Positions 22,895 through 31,342 of a DNA stretch of 53,736 nucleotides are shown here, one piece after another; the first letter of the stretch is position 1; each line of letters begins with the position of its first letter. A program made the translations under genes and the position numbers. Origin of the DNA: a virus; the IMG/VR virus record IMGVR_UViG_3300045005_000056, positions 1 to 53,736 of that record, one strand, 5' to 3'. The notes beneath the pieces were generated by a model. The model did not search any database. It was not told the origin of the DNA and saw only the letters and a program-made list of their open reading frames with translations.

Positions 22895-23848
22895 ATGGCC
22901 GAGGAAATCTTCGAGCTGTATCCCACGGCGAAGTGGGAGGTGCCTGGCAAGCCGGCGATCACGTTTCCAGTCGTCGCGCTCCGCGAGAACTTTGCTAACC
23001 GCATCGTGCCGCACAAGCGCGTTTATCGCGACGGCGCGCGGCTTGATGACACTGGTAGCGAGGCTACCGAGTGGAGCATCACGGCGGACTTCTACAACTC
23101 GGCCGACCACGAACAAGATGTCGACGGCCCGAACCTCTACCCGACCGTGCTCAACAAGCTCTGCGACTCGTTCACCGTTCACGAAACCGGAACGCTGACG
23201 GTGCCGACGCGCGGGCCGCGCCGCTGCCGCGCGCAGCGCTATGCACGCACCGAAGACGCTGAGAACCGCGACTTCGCTCGCGTCGAGTTCTCGTGGCTCG
23301 AAGACAACGAAGACGACGCATCGCAAGCGGCGTTCGCGGCGCCGAACGCGAGCGCGATCGTGAAGAAGCTCGGCGCCGACATGGTGAAAGCAGCGCAGCT
23401 TGACGGCGCGTCGTCACTGAACATGGCGCAGATCAACGAGTTCGTCGCTTCGCTCGAAGCGCTGGCGAACGCGCCTGGTGAGTTCGTCGCCGATCTAGAA
23501 AGTGTCGGCGACCTGGTCGTCGGCGCCATCATCCGGCTCGAGCGCGCGTTCGCGAACACAACCGACCCAGAGCAGAACGAAACGGCTCGCCTGCTTGCCG
23601 AGCCACCGGCGTCGCGTGCGCTCGAGCTCATGTATGAACTCGCCGACGCGTCGAAGCGCATCGCCGGCGAGCGCGTGAAGTCGAATGGCCCTAAGCTCAT
23701 CACACGCACATTCAACCGCGACCTGTCGCTGTTCGATATCGCGACCGAAGTCGGCCAATCAGCGTCCGATCTAATGGCGCTGAACCCGTCGCTTGACGCG
23801 TTTCATGTCCCGGCCGGAACGTCGGTCGTGATGCACGAAAGCTCGTGA
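22895..23848 (+). CDS. Mu gpN-like baseplate/DNA circularisation protein with LysM-like end
   Basis: 317 residues, started after CAGGAG. Residues about 1-95 match the DNA circulation N-terminal family (AITFPVVALRENFANRIVPH, RLDDTGSEATEWSITADFYN). The C-terminal 50 residues (SLFDIATEVGQSASDLMALN, FHVPAGTSVVMHE) look like a LysM motif, which binds peptidoglycan or baseplate partners in tail hub proteins. In Mu the N protein belongs to the baseplate hub. The stop overlaps the next start. Confidence 0.82.
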   Translation: MAEEIFELYPTAKWEVPGKPAITFPVVALRENFANRIVPHKRVYRDGARLDDTGSEATEWSITADFYNSADHEQDVDGPNLYPTVLNKLCDSFTVHETGTLTVPTRGPRRCRAQRYARTEDAENRDFARVEFSWLEDNEDDASQAAFAAPNASAIVKKLGADMVKAAQLDGASSLNMAQINEFVASLEALANAPGEFVADLESVGDLVVGAIIRLERAFANTTDPEQNETARLLAEPPASRALELMYELADASKRIAGERVKSNGPKLITRTFNRDLSLFDIATEVGQSASDLMALNPSLDAFHVPAGTSVVMHESS

Positions 23849-24978
23849 TGGCCACGCGTCGACCAGACAAGATCGAAGTGAGCCTCGACGACGCGCTGTT
23901 CGACGGATTCGAGTCGCTTCAGATTACGAACGGCATCTCGGACCCTACCGAAGCGACGATGACGATCGGCGATGACGGCTCGTATGAAGACCTTCGCGAC
24001 CTGATCGCTCCTGGCGAAACCGTCACGGTACGGCTGAACGGTAAGCCGCGCCTCAAGGGTCGCGCGGAGGTGAACGAGATTCCTGTCGAAGCAGGCGGCA
24101 CGGTGATCCAGCTGACGGTTCGGACGCGCATGGCGGACGCGCGGTACAGCTCCGCGCCGCTTGGCGTGAAGGTCGAGAATACGACGCTGAAGCAGTTCGT
24201 GCTCGATTGCTATGCGCCGCTCGGTTACAAGGCCACGGACTTCGATTTCTCGCCAGCGACTGCGCGCGACATGCTCACCGGCAAAGGCGGTCCTGCTGGC
24301 GACACGTTTCTGCTCGACGCGATCAAGCCAGACCAGGCGAAGGTCAACCCCGGCGACACGATATTCGACGCCGTCGATCGTCACCTGCGCCGGCACTCGA
24401 TGTCGCACTGGGAACGCGCCGACGGCTCAATCGTCGTCGGCGCACCGAATGACGCGCAAGATCCGACGTTCCGGCTTCAGAGCCGACGCGGCCCCGACAG
24501 CAAAGGGAACAACGTCTTGATGCTGCGGCGTGTGATCGATTGGTCGGAGATCACTGCGAAGGTCGTTGTGTTCGGCCAGACGACCGGCAAAGACGTCGCA
24601 AAGAGCTCGATTCAGGGCGTGGCGCTCGACACGGAGATCGCCGCCATCTCGAACCTGAACAATCAGTTCACACGCGTTGCTGTGATCCAAGACCAGCAGA
24701 TCAAGAACCTCGATCAAGCGAACCGCAAGGCTCAGCGCGAGTTATCGATGCGGCACCGGCGAAAGGATGCGTGGGAAGCGACGGTAGATGGCTGGACGTA
24801 CTGGAACGGCAGCGAACAAATCCCGTGGGCACCAGACGCGACCGCTGACATTCACAGCGACGTGCATGGCGGCGCACTTGGCCGACATCTCATTCATCGC
24901 GTGCGACTATCGCTCAGCTCGGGCGGCGCCGTCACGACGCAGCTAGCGCTCGTCGCGCCCGGCATCTGGAAGCTGTAG
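23848..24978 (+). CDS. Baseplate hub protein, Mu gpP/P2 gpD-like
   Basis: 376 residues. It starts on the TGATG overlap with the N-like gene. Features of the gpD/gp27 hub family: an early GDDGSYEDLRDLIAPGETVT with RLNGKPRLKGRAEVNEIPVE, a middle DAVDRHLRRHSMSHWERADG, and a C-terminal MRHRRKDAWEATVDGWTYWN. The hub trimer caps the tube and holds the spike encoded next. The length agrees with Mu gp44. Confidence 0.8.
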   Translation: MATRRPDKIEVSLDDALFDGFESLQITNGISDPTEATMTIGDDGSYEDLRDLIAPGETVTVRLNGKPRLKGRAEVNEIPVEAGGTVIQLTVRTRMADARYSSAPLGVKVENTTLKQFVLDCYAPLGYKATDFDFSPATARDMLTGKGGPAGDTFLLDAIKPDQAKVNPGDTIFDAVDRHLRRHSMSHWERADGSIVVGAPNDAQDPTFRLQSRRGPDSKGNNVLMLRRVIDWSEITAKVVVFGQTTGKDVAKSSIQGVALDTEIAAISNLNNQFTRVAVIQDQQIKNLDQANRKAQRELSMRHRRKDAWEATVDGWTYWNGSEQIPWAPDATADIHSDVHGGALGRHLIHRVRLSLSSGGAVTTQLALVAPGIWKL

Positions 24979-24981
24979 AAT
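24976..24981 (+). promoter_or_regulatory. TAGAAT -10 box, leaderless promoter
   Basis: TAGAAT starts on the TAG stop of the hub gene and is 7 nt (CGTCGGC) before the ATG at 24989. No Shine-Dalgarno sequence is present. Confidence 0.6.
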
Positions 24982-24988
24982 CGTCGGC

Positions 24989-25828
24989 ATGGGTTGGCTA
25001 ACAGACGTTGCGTTCGCTTTCGGCCGCGTCGTCGCAACAGCTGTCAGCGGAAGCCAACGCGCAGTTCTCGGAACGCTCCGACTGTTCGAGTCCAGCGAAA
25101 CGGACGCGAGCGCCGAAGAGTCGGCCGAGCCGCTATACGGCACGCCGGGCGTGTACTTCCGTCCGCGCGCAAGCGTCGCGGCAAGCGCTGCGACCGGCAA
25201 CAACCCCGCCGGCTACACGGAGGTCATCGGCTTCCGGCTCGATGATCGCGTCTACCCGCTCAGCTATCGCGACCTGCGGCTGAACGCGAAGGTCAACCCG
25301 GCTGAAGGCGAGCTCGGGCTCGTGCAATACCTCGGCGGCTTCGTCTCGATGCGCACGAATGCGACGGGCGACGGAACCGATGTCGTCATCTACACACCGC
25401 GCAACAACGCGAGCGGTGTCGCGACACGCGCGCATGCCATAAGCCTCGACACGAGCTCGGCGAACGAATCGATCGCGATCGTGCATGCGAACGGACACTC
25501 GATCACGATGAACAAGACCGGCTCGATCGTGTTGATGAACAAGGCCGGCAACGCGTTAGTCGAGGTGAAGGAGGACGGTTCCGTGCTCATCAACGCATCC
25601 GCGACGGTGTTCCCCGGTCAAGCGCAGTTCGGCACGCAGAACCCGGCCGACCCGGCGCTCGAGTTCGTCGCGCTCGCCACGAAAGTGCTGACCGAGCTGA
25701 ACAAGGTCAAGACCGCATTCGACGCACACGTGCACACGGCGCCGATGGGCGGCGGCGCGACAACGCCGCCGGCAGCACCAATGCCGTCGTTTGCTCCGGT
25801 CGCATCGACGACCGTAAAGGCGAAGTGA
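24989..25828 (+). CDS. Baseplate spike, Mu gp45-like
   Basis: 279 residues. Position after the hub and the domain order fit a gp45/gpV spike: an N-terminal helix, an OB-fold-like region (LNAKVNPAEGELGLVQYLGG), then a triple-stranded beta part with short repeats (SIAIVHANGHSITMNKTGSI, EVKEDGSVLINAS), then a tail ending with TKVLTELNKVKTAFDAHVHT. The DAHVHTAPMGG motif is common at spike C-termini. The spike pierces the outer layer of the host. The last codons overlap the Pro-rich gene (GTGA). Confidence 0.8.
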   Translation: MGWLTDVAFAFGRVVATAVSGSQRAVLGTLRLFESSETDASAEESAEPLYGTPGVYFRPRASVAASAATGNNPAGYTEVIGFRLDDRVYPLSYRDLRLNAKVNPAEGELGLVQYLGGFVSMRTNATGDGTDVVIYTPRNNASGVATRAHAISLDTSSANESIAIVHANGHSITMNKTGSIVLMNKAGNALVEVKEDGSVLINASATVFPGQAQFGTQNPADPALEFVALATKVLTELNKVKTAFDAHVHTAPMGGGATTPPAAPMPSFAPVASTTVKAK

Positions 25829-26127
25829 GCAACTGCGCCTTCCCGCCGTTCGCGATACCCGGCTTCGCCTTACCGGCGTTGCCTAGTTTGCCATCGTTGC
25901 CGGCGATCCCCGCGCTGCCCGGAACGCCGCTTCCAGGGCTTCCCGCTTTGCCCGTTCCCGCGTTCGCCTTGCCATCGATTCCAGCGCTGCCGTCGCTGCC
26001 GTCGTTGCCAGGATTGCCCGGACTGCCAGCAATTCCAGCGTTGCCCATCCCAGCATTCGCGCTTCCCGCGCTACCATCGTTGCCAGCTCTTCCAGCATTG
26101 CCGTCGATCTCCTGCCCGCTCGACTAG
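25825..26127 (+). CDS. Proline-rich PxLP repeat protein
   Basis: 100 residues from GTG 25825 (GTGA overlap). After MSNCAFPPFAIPG almost the whole chain is a 3-residue pattern of Leu/Ile-Pro-Ala/Ser/Gly, e.g. LPSLPAIPALPGTPLPGLPA, with a larger repeat: FALPALPSLP occurs near both ends and PAFALPSIPALPSLPSLPG in the middle. It ends SISCPLD, so one Cys lies near each end. Similar small Pro-rich proteins occur after spike genes in other GC-rich phages; they may form a polyproline helix or cap the spike tip. The stop is shared with the opposite gene on a CTAG. Confidence 0.65.
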   Translation: MSNCAFPPFAIPGFALPALPSLPSLPAIPALPGTPLPGLPALPVPAFALPSIPALPSLPSLPGLPGLPAIPALPIPAFALPALPSLPALPALPSISCPLD

Positions 26128-26486
26128 CCCTTCGTTGTGCCGCGGCGCGCGTGACCCGAGTCGATCATCGCAGCGTTCAGCTCCGCGCGGTCCTCGGCAA
26201 CGATCACCCCGAGGTAGCGGCCGTACTTCTCGCGCTTGTCGCCGCCGGACATCAGCTTTTCGGTGTGCAGCAACGCGCGCGGGTGCGCGTCGAGCCATTG
26301 CTGAGCGAACACGCGGGCAGCCTCGCCCTCGACGCGCTTATCGCCGCTGAACAGCTCGGGCGCAGCCACGCCGAGCAGCCGCACCGTCGTCGAGAGCTGC
26401 ACACCGAAGCCGAGGTCGACGACGCACTTGACCGTATCGCCGTCGATGGCCTGAGCGCTGATGAGCCGATACCAATGCAGTTCCAC
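26124..26486 (-). CDS. Staphylococcal-nuclease-like protein, reversed within tail operon
   Basis: 120 residues from a GTG start at 26486. SNase features: AIDGDTVKCVVDLGF, VRLLGVAAPEL with the arginine-bearing strand, then GEAARVFAQQWL and EKYGRYLGVI, and N-A-A-M near the end. The family cleaves phosphodiester bonds with calcium. There is no signal peptide, so it acts in the cell or virion. It is the only leftward gene in the structural region. It has its own -10 box (TAGCCT, 6 nt upstream) and no Shine-Dalgarno sequence, and its stop shares a CTAG with the stop of the facing gene. It looks like an added gene (a moron). Confidence 0.8.
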   Translation of the reverse strand: MELHWYRLISAQAIDGDTVKCVVDLGFGVQLSTTVRLLGVAAPELFSGDKRVEGEAARVFAQQWLDAHPRALLHTEKLMSGGDKREKYGRYLGVIVAEDRAELNAAMIDSGHARRGTTKG

Positions 26487-26492
26487 GCGTCA

Positions 26493-26526
26493 AGGCTACA
26501 CCAGCCGCGCCACGCTGGTGTAGGCT
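26493..26526. promoter_or_regulatory. Palindromic divergent leaderless promoter pair
   Basis: Leftward TAGCCT (26498-26493) is 6 nt from GTG 26486, and rightward TAGGCT (26521-26526) is 7 nt from GTG 26534. They form the outer parts of a 10-bp inverted repeat, CTACACCAGC (26496-26505) and GCTGGTGTAG (26514-26523), with an 8-nt centre. The two -10 boxes are 22 nt apart, so each lies where the other's -35 contact would fall; simultaneous use seems hard. Confidence 0.65.
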
Positions 26527-26533
26527 CGTGCTC

Positions 26534-26971
26534 GTGCCTGACTACGTGATCCCTCCGGCTGGCGTCACCGCTGCGAGCTTCTTCGCGCCCGCCGCGTTCG
26601 CCGACCCAGCGCGCCCGCCCGTCTTGCTCGCAGACGATGTCGACGAGAAGACCGGCGACTGGCGCTCGCTGTTCTCGCGCGTGCATCCAGTTGACGCTGC
26701 GATCCGCGAGGCGTTCCGTCTCGAACGCGGCACCGGCGCTGCCGTTCAGAACGATGGGCACAAGTTTCGCGACATCAAAAAAGTCGGCCCCGACACCAGC
26801 CGGCAGCTCGAAGATGAAGTGCGCCGCATCCTCGCGCCGTTCGTCACGCGCAAAGACATCGAGATCACCACGATCTTGTCCGAAGCCGGCGTGACGAGCT
26901 ACGACCTTGGCGCCGTGTTCGTCGAATACACGAACCTCCACACGCGCAAGCAACAGAAGGTGGGAGGCTAA
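26534..26971 (+). CDS. Baseplate wedge protein, Mu gp46-like
   Basis: 145 residues. The GTG at 26534 is preferred over an in-frame GTG at 26528 because it is 7 nt after TAGGCT. Features of the gp46 (gp25-like) family: DDVDEKTGDWRSLFSRVHPV, DAAIREAFRLERGTGAAVQN, then SRQLEDEVRRILAPFVTRKD and a C-terminal strand (AVFVEYTNLHTRKQQKV). It joins the sheath to the baseplate. The order gp45-gp46-gp47-gp48 is kept as in Mu apart from the two inserted genes. Confidence 0.78.
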   Translation: MPDYVIPPAGVTAASFFAPAAFADPARPPVLLADDVDEKTGDWRSLFSRVHPVDAAIREAFRLERGTGAAVQNDGHKFRDIKKVGPDTSRQLEDEVRRILAPFVTRKDIEITTILSEAGVTSYDLGAVFVEYTNLHTRKQQKVGG

Positions 26972-26976
26972 CGCCG

Positions 26977-28551
26977 GTGGCAACCGCACAAGCCGCCGAG
27001 CGGCACTTCAAGACGTTCGCGCGCGGTGAAGTCCGCGACCGCATCCTTGCGAGCTTCCGCGTTCATCTGCGTCAGCTGATCAATCCCGACACCGGCAGCG
27101 CGTTCACCGAGACGGAGATCGCGACGTCGACAGCGGAGCACTCGCGATTCTGGATCGAAGCTGACGCACTCGACTTGACGCTGCTCGCCGCGCAGAACCG
27201 TGGGCTCTTCTTCGCCGATCAAGTTCGCATCGACCGCGCGGCGACCAGCTTCCTCGAAAGCTACCACGGCGCCTTGTGGGGCGAGACGCGTCTACCCGCA
27301 TCCGGCGGATCCGGCAGCGTCAACGCGCCAGCCGTTCCAGGCACGATCTTCGTCGGTTCAACGATCATCCCCGATCCAGCTGCTAACTTCGCCACGGATC
27401 CAGCGGGACTGCGCTATCAAGTGCTGTTCACGACGACGACGCCCGGGAGCGGGACCGCGGCGCTGACGCTGAAAGGTGTCGATACTGGCATCGCGACAAA
27501 TATACCGCTCGGAACGCTGCTGACGTGGTCGAATGGCCCGGCCGGTGCGCCGGCACCAGCAACGGTAGGCACTCAGTTCACCGGCGGGTCACCGCAGGAG
27601 TCCGATGCCGACTACGCGAAGCGCATCCTCGACCGCATCCGACACAAGCCAGCGGCGGGCAATAGCGCACACTTCCGCGCGTGGGCGCGCGAGTCTACGA
27701 CCGCCGTAGAAGACGCGTTCATCTACGCGTGCGCCTTGCACGCCGGCACTGTCATCGTGTGCCCGACACAAAAGCGCTCGACCGTGCTCGGGCCGAACGC
27801 GCGCATCCCATCGATCGGCACGCTGACCGAGGTCACGACCTACCTGACGCCTCCCGGCAGCCCCGTCGTTCCGACGCCGCCGCTCGTGCTCGTCGTGCCG
27901 CCGGTCGCGCTGCCGAGCAACGTCGTGTTGTCGCTTGCGCTACCGCTCGGACAAGCTTCTGGGTGGGCAGCGCTGCAACCATGGCCGGACGCAGTCGGCG
28001 GCTTGCCGACGACCATCACGAGCGTCACGGATCAAACGCACTTCCGCATGACGCTTGGCGCCGGTGCTCCAGCGCTGCCGGTCGGCATAACGGCGCCGCC
28101 GCTGATGGTCTGGAACGCCGCCACGAGCCGCTTCGTTCAGCTCGCCGTATCGTCTGTCACGTTGTTTGCCGGCCTCACGTATGACGTCGTGTTGTCGACT
28201 GCGCCGGCCGTAACGCTCACCGTAGGCCAGTACCTCTCGCCCGACTCCGCGCGCCGCGACTTGATCGCGCAAACGATCGAGTCGTACTTCGACAGCCTCG
28301 GCCCCGGTGAAGTGCTGAACCTAGCGATCGACACGCGCGGCCATCGAGCTTTCCGATTCCCGTTGCCGAATGAAGAATTTCCGCAGCGCGCCGGTGCCGG
28401 CTTGTTGAGCCAACTTCAAGACGGGCTCGGCGCTGCGCTTGCCGACAGCTCGCTCGATTCCATCAGCGTGTCGTTGCCGACCGTCCCAACCGATCCAGTC
28501 CTCGGCCCGCGATTGATCACCATCGGCAACATCGCGATCTATCCACTGTGA
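26977..28551 (+). CDS. Baseplate J-like wedge protein, Mu gp47-like
   Basis: 524 residues from GTG 26977 after GTGGGAGG. Baseplate_J features: LDLTLLAAQNRGLFFADQVR, GTRLPASGGSG-like start of the J fold, then GTQFTGGSPQESDADYAKRI and SAHFRAWARESTTAVEDAFI. Residues about 300-420 form an extra Pro/Val-rich region (TYLTPPGSPVVPTPPLVLVV) not usual in the family, perhaps an inserted domain. The C-terminal part resumes with a wedge-like FDSLGPGEVLNLAID. Confidence 0.85.
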   Translation: MATAQAAERHFKTFARGEVRDRILASFRVHLRQLINPDTGSAFTETEIATSTAEHSRFWIEADALDLTLLAAQNRGLFFADQVRIDRAATSFLESYHGALWGETRLPASGGSGSVNAPAVPGTIFVGSTIIPDPAANFATDPAGLRYQVLFTTTTPGSGTAALTLKGVDTGIATNIPLGTLLTWSNGPAGAPAPATVGTQFTGGSPQESDADYAKRILDRIRHKPAAGNSAHFRAWARESTTAVEDAFIYACALHAGTVIVCPTQKRSTVLGPNARIPSIGTLTEVTTYLTPPGSPVVPTPPLVLVVPPVALPSNVVLSLALPLGQASGWAALQPWPDAVGGLPTTITSVTDQTHFRMTLGAGAPALPVGITAPPLMVWNAATSRFVQLAVSSVTLFAGLTYDVVLSTAPAVTLTVGQYLSPDSARRDLIAQTIESYFDSLGPGEVLNLAIDTRGHRAFRFPLPNEEFPQRAGAGLLSQLQDGLGAALADSSLDSISVSLPTVPTDPVLGPRLITIGNIAIYPL

Positions 28552-28562
28552 GGTGACGACCC

Positions 28563-29054
28563 GTGGCAGGATTCCCAATTCGACCAACACGCAATGCGTT
28601 CGGACCGAAGCCGGTGAACCGCTTTCCGGTGCGGAACCCGCAGCATGAGCTCGACGGGCCGACCATCGGCGACCTCATCATGTGGCAGATCGCCGGCATG
28701 GGCGTCGTGTCTCCCGTCACGTTCGCGCTCTTGACGATCGCGGCTGGCCCGAGCTTGACGCTGACAGCGAGCGGCGAGGCATGGGACCCAGACGCAGGGT
28801 CTATCCCGACGATCGCGTACGTCGGCGTCGGCACCTACACCGTTCAATATGCGACGACGTACCCAGACAAGGACGCCATCACGCAGACGACCAACCTGCT
28901 GTTTGCGACGGCATTGCTTCAGACGCTAAGCGACTTCCGGGCTACGGCGAAGGTGCAGGCCGACAAGCGCACGATCGATGTGCGCGTGCGAAACGCAGCC
29001 GGCGCGCTCGCCGACATGGCGATCGGTGACGCAATCGCCGTAATGGCATGGTGA
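28563..29054 (+). CDS. Baseplate-associated hypothetical protein
   Basis: 163 residues from GTG 28563 after GAGGTGAC. The sequence is beta-rich (VTFALLTIAAGPSLTLTASG, GTYTVQYATTYPDKDAI, then VQADKRTIDVRVRNAAGALA). It sits between gp47-like and gp48-like genes, where Mu has nothing. It could decorate the J protein or carry receptor binding. The stop is 4 nt before the next start. No family recognised. Confidence 0.65.
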   Translation: MAGFPIRPTRNAFGPKPVNRFPVRNPQHELDGPTIGDLIMWQIAGMGVVSPVTFALLTIAAGPSLTLTASGEAWDPDAGSIPTIAYVGVGTYTVQYATTYPDKDAITQTTNLLFATALLQTLSDFRATAKVQADKRTIDVRVRNAAGALADMAIGDAIAVMAW

Positions 29055-29058
29055 CGCG

Positions 29059-29745
29059 ATGGGCGGATGGGGAAGACAGAACCCTTGGCCGATTCAATGG
29101 GGCGGCGGCGAAAGCAGCTTCGAGCAGCTGTGGCAGGCGCTACGCAAGGCGCTCGGCACACGCGGCCCTGGTCCCATCGGCGGCATCGAGGACGCATGGC
29201 GCGAGAGCAAGGTCGTCGGTCTACTGACTGCAACGACCGCGATGGAGCGAGCGGCCACGCAGGCGCTGCCCGATCGCGCAACGGATCACCTCGAGGTCTA
29301 CGAGAACCTGCTCGGCCTACCGCCCGAAGGACCCGCGCAGCAACGCCGCAGTGCCGCGGCTAGCGCGTGGACGTCGAAGATCGACGCAACAATCCCAGCG
29401 CTGCGTTCAGCGCTGCAAGCGATCGACGCCGGGCTCGACATCGTCACGGTGATTCAGGGCTCGGCGGCGATCTGGCAGATGGGCCGCTCGTACGCCGACC
29501 GCACAAGTGGTGTCGGCGGCACGCGCAACACGCAGTTTCCGAATTTCTCGCAGCACTTCATCGTGCATGTGATCTGGCTGGGTCTGCCGATGGGCTTGCC
29601 GGATCCGGCGAAACGGCTGCGTGTCGAGGCGCTGCTGAACACCGCGCTGCCGTCGTGGGTCGACTGGACGATCTTCAACGGCGCCGGATTCTTCCTCGAC
29701 GGATTCAACAGCAGCTATCTCGACCTCACGGCCTTTAGCCCGTAG
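29059..29745 (+). CDS. Tail protein, Mu gp48/P2 gpI-like
   Basis: 228 residues. The middle contains DRATDHLEVYENLLGLPPEG and AQQRRSAAASAWTSK, which match the DUF2313/tail I family that links the baseplate wedge to tail fibres. The N-terminal part is Gly/Trp-rich (GGWGRQNPWPIQWGGGES). The C-terminal region (RLRVEALLNTALPSWVDWTI) is also family-like. The fibre genes follow directly, in keeping with this role. Confidence 0.75.
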   Translation: MGGWGRQNPWPIQWGGGESSFEQLWQALRKALGTRGPGPIGGIEDAWRESKVVGLLTATTAMERAATQALPDRATDHLEVYENLLGLPPEGPAQQRRSAAASAWTSKIDATIPALRSALQAIDAGLDIVTVIQGSAAIWQMGRSYADRTSGVGGTRNTQFPNFSQHFIVHVIWLGLPMGLPDPAKRLRVEALLNTALPSWVDWTIFNGAGFFLDGFNSSYLDLTAFSP

Positions 29746-29761
29746 CGTAGGAGCGTAACTC

Positions 29762-30574
29762 GTGCCGAACTTCCCAAGAGTCAAGCCCCCAGGCTGGGCG
29801 CTGAACGAGATCCTGACGTCAGCGCAGATGAACGCGCTCGACATCGATCACACGAAGGCGCCGAACTTCGCGGAGGGAAGCTCGCATGCGCCGACCGGAA
29901 ACATCGACGTCAGCGACTCGAATGGCTTCGGTTTCGGCAACATCGTCGTGAAGGGCACGACGCAGCAGAAGGGCGCGCTCGACATCACGGGGCCAACGCT
30001 CGACATCGCGGCCGGAACCGTGATGACGCTGAAGGGCGGAAACCTTCCGATCCTTCAGCCGGTCGGTCGCACCTACCCGCAGCCGATAGAGTGTGCGCGC
30101 GACGGAAACGACGGGCCGGATCCTCACTCGTGGAAGTTCGTCGGCACGGGCTCGACGTATGGGAGGCATTGGCGCTGTGGCTTCGCGTCGGCGTTCTCGC
30201 TCTTCATCCCGTTGACGAAGATGCCTCGCGGCGCTGACATCACGCTCGTTCACGTCTGGGTTGACGGGAACGGAGCGGGATTTTCCCACGCAGCGCTACC
30301 AGCCTTCATGCCAAGCTTCGCACTTCAAAAGCTCGTCCTCGATACAGGCGTTGTTTCGACGGTTGGCACGGCGACAGATACGTCTGTCAACCTTGCGAAC
30401 TATGAGCTGTATCATTCGATCAACCTATCGGTGGCGGATGGCGTTGCGCCAGTGAACGACAACACCGCCTATTGGCTGAGGTTCACGCCCGAGTCAGGAG
30501 CGAATGCCGTCGCCGAGTCGCTCGCCGTCATCGCGTGTGACATCCTGTTCACGACGAAGCTCCTCTCCCCGTGA
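29762..30574 (+). CDS. Tail fibre-associated protein
   Basis: 270 residues, GTG start after GTAGGAG. The N-terminal PPGWALNEILTSAQMNALDI is a recurring opening of phage tail fibre and collar proteins, followed by a Gly/Thr-rich beta part (KGTTQQKGALDITGPTLDIA) and a globular end (YWLRFTPESGANAVAES). It probably attaches to the gp48-like protein or forms part of the receptor-binding set. Confidence 0.65.
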   Translation: MPNFPRVKPPGWALNEILTSAQMNALDIDHTKAPNFAEGSSHAPTGNIDVSDSNGFGFGNIVVKGTTQQKGALDITGPTLDIAAGTVMTLKGGNLPILQPVGRTYPQPIECARDGNDGPDPHSWKFVGTGSTYGRHWRCGFASAFSLFIPLTKMPRGADITLVHVWVDGNGAGFSHAALPAFMPSFALQKLVLDTGVVSTVGTATDTSVNLANYELYHSINLSVADGVAPVNDNTAYWLRFTPESGANAVAESLAVIACDILFTTKLLSP

Positions 30575-30578
30575 GATC

Positions 30579-30983
30579 ATGGCCGACTTCGAGCTTGTCC
30601 CCACGATCGGCCTGGACCTTCAGGTCTGGATCGATCCGGCATTCGGCAGTACACCGACGCGCATCAACCCACTCGCGTCGCAGCCGCATCGATACTGGCG
30701 CGCGCTCGACACGAACGTAACGATCGAAGTGCGTGCCGTCATTGGCGGCGTAGCCGGCCCGGCTGACGCAACGCTGGGCGGTAGGCTGTTTCTTTGGCAT
30801 TTCGCCGAAGGCGGCACCAAGATGGGGTTTCCCGTGCCGATCATCAATCCGCCAGGCTTCACGTCGATCGCCCAGTTGATCTTGACGCCGTTCGGCGGAT
30901 CGCCGGGTCAGCAAGTGCTAGTCGCGTCGCGATCGCTTGGCGGCAACGTGGGCCTCCCGTTCATTGTGGAGATGTTCGCATGA
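30579..30983 (+). CDS. Structural protein, unknown
   Basis: 134 residues starting 5 nt after the previous stop, with little ribosome-binding signal, so translation is probably coupled. The sequence is beta-rich with Pro and Gly (LVPTIGLDLQVWIDPAFGST, TNVTIEVRAVIGGVAGPADA). It may be part of the fibre or receptor-binding complex. The stop overlaps the next start as ATGA. Confidence 0.6.
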   Translation: MADFELVPTIGLDLQVWIDPAFGSTPTRINPLASQPHRYWRALDTNVTIEVRAVIGGVAGPADATLGGRLFLWHFAEGGTKMGFPVPIINPPGFTSIAQLILTPFGGSPGQQVLVASRSLGGNVGLPFIVEMFA

Positions 30984-31342
30984 GCATTCTCGACGAAATC
31001 TGCCCGCTGACCGTGAAGGCCGAGGCAATATCGCTTCAGCTAGCGAACCCGCTCGTGCCGGCGCGCGCATTCCGCGCGATCGACATCGCAGCCAGCTACA
31101 CGAAGACGTCGCCCGAAGGTGTGCGCTTGCCGCTCGAGCTGCTGATCACCGGGCCGAGCCCGAAGAGCTTTCAGCGGCACTTCTTCCGGCGTTCCGTTCC
31201 GTCGATCGTCACCTTCACGCCCAAGGAGGGCGGATTGTTCAACGTCGTGTTGCGCGAGGTCGGGCACAACCTTTGGACAGGCTCACTATCGATCACCGTC
31301 GCGGGCGAGCAGCTAAGCGCGGTATCGTCGGGTGGGACATGA
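30980..31342 (+). CDS. Structural protein, unknown
   Basis: 120 residues bounded by ATGA overlaps on both sides. It has one Cys and a beta pattern ending LWTGSLSITVAGEQLSAVSS. The segment SPKSFQRHFFRRSVPSIVTF is basic and aromatic. Function is unknown; its place in a coupled chain of five small genes between baseplate and fibres suggests a tail-tip part. Confidence 0.6.
   Translation: MSILDEICPLTVKAEAISLQLANPLVPARAFRAIDIAASYTKTSPEGVRLPLELLITGPSPKSFQRHFFRRSVPSIVTFTPKEGGLFNVVLREVGHNLWTGSLSITVAGEQLSAVSSGGT

Noticed and set aside
25707-26048. Collagen-like Gly-x-y frame on the minus strand
   Set aside because: Period-3 Gly arises as the complement of the Pro repeat; the plus frame has coupled start and stop, the minus frame crosses the spike gene.
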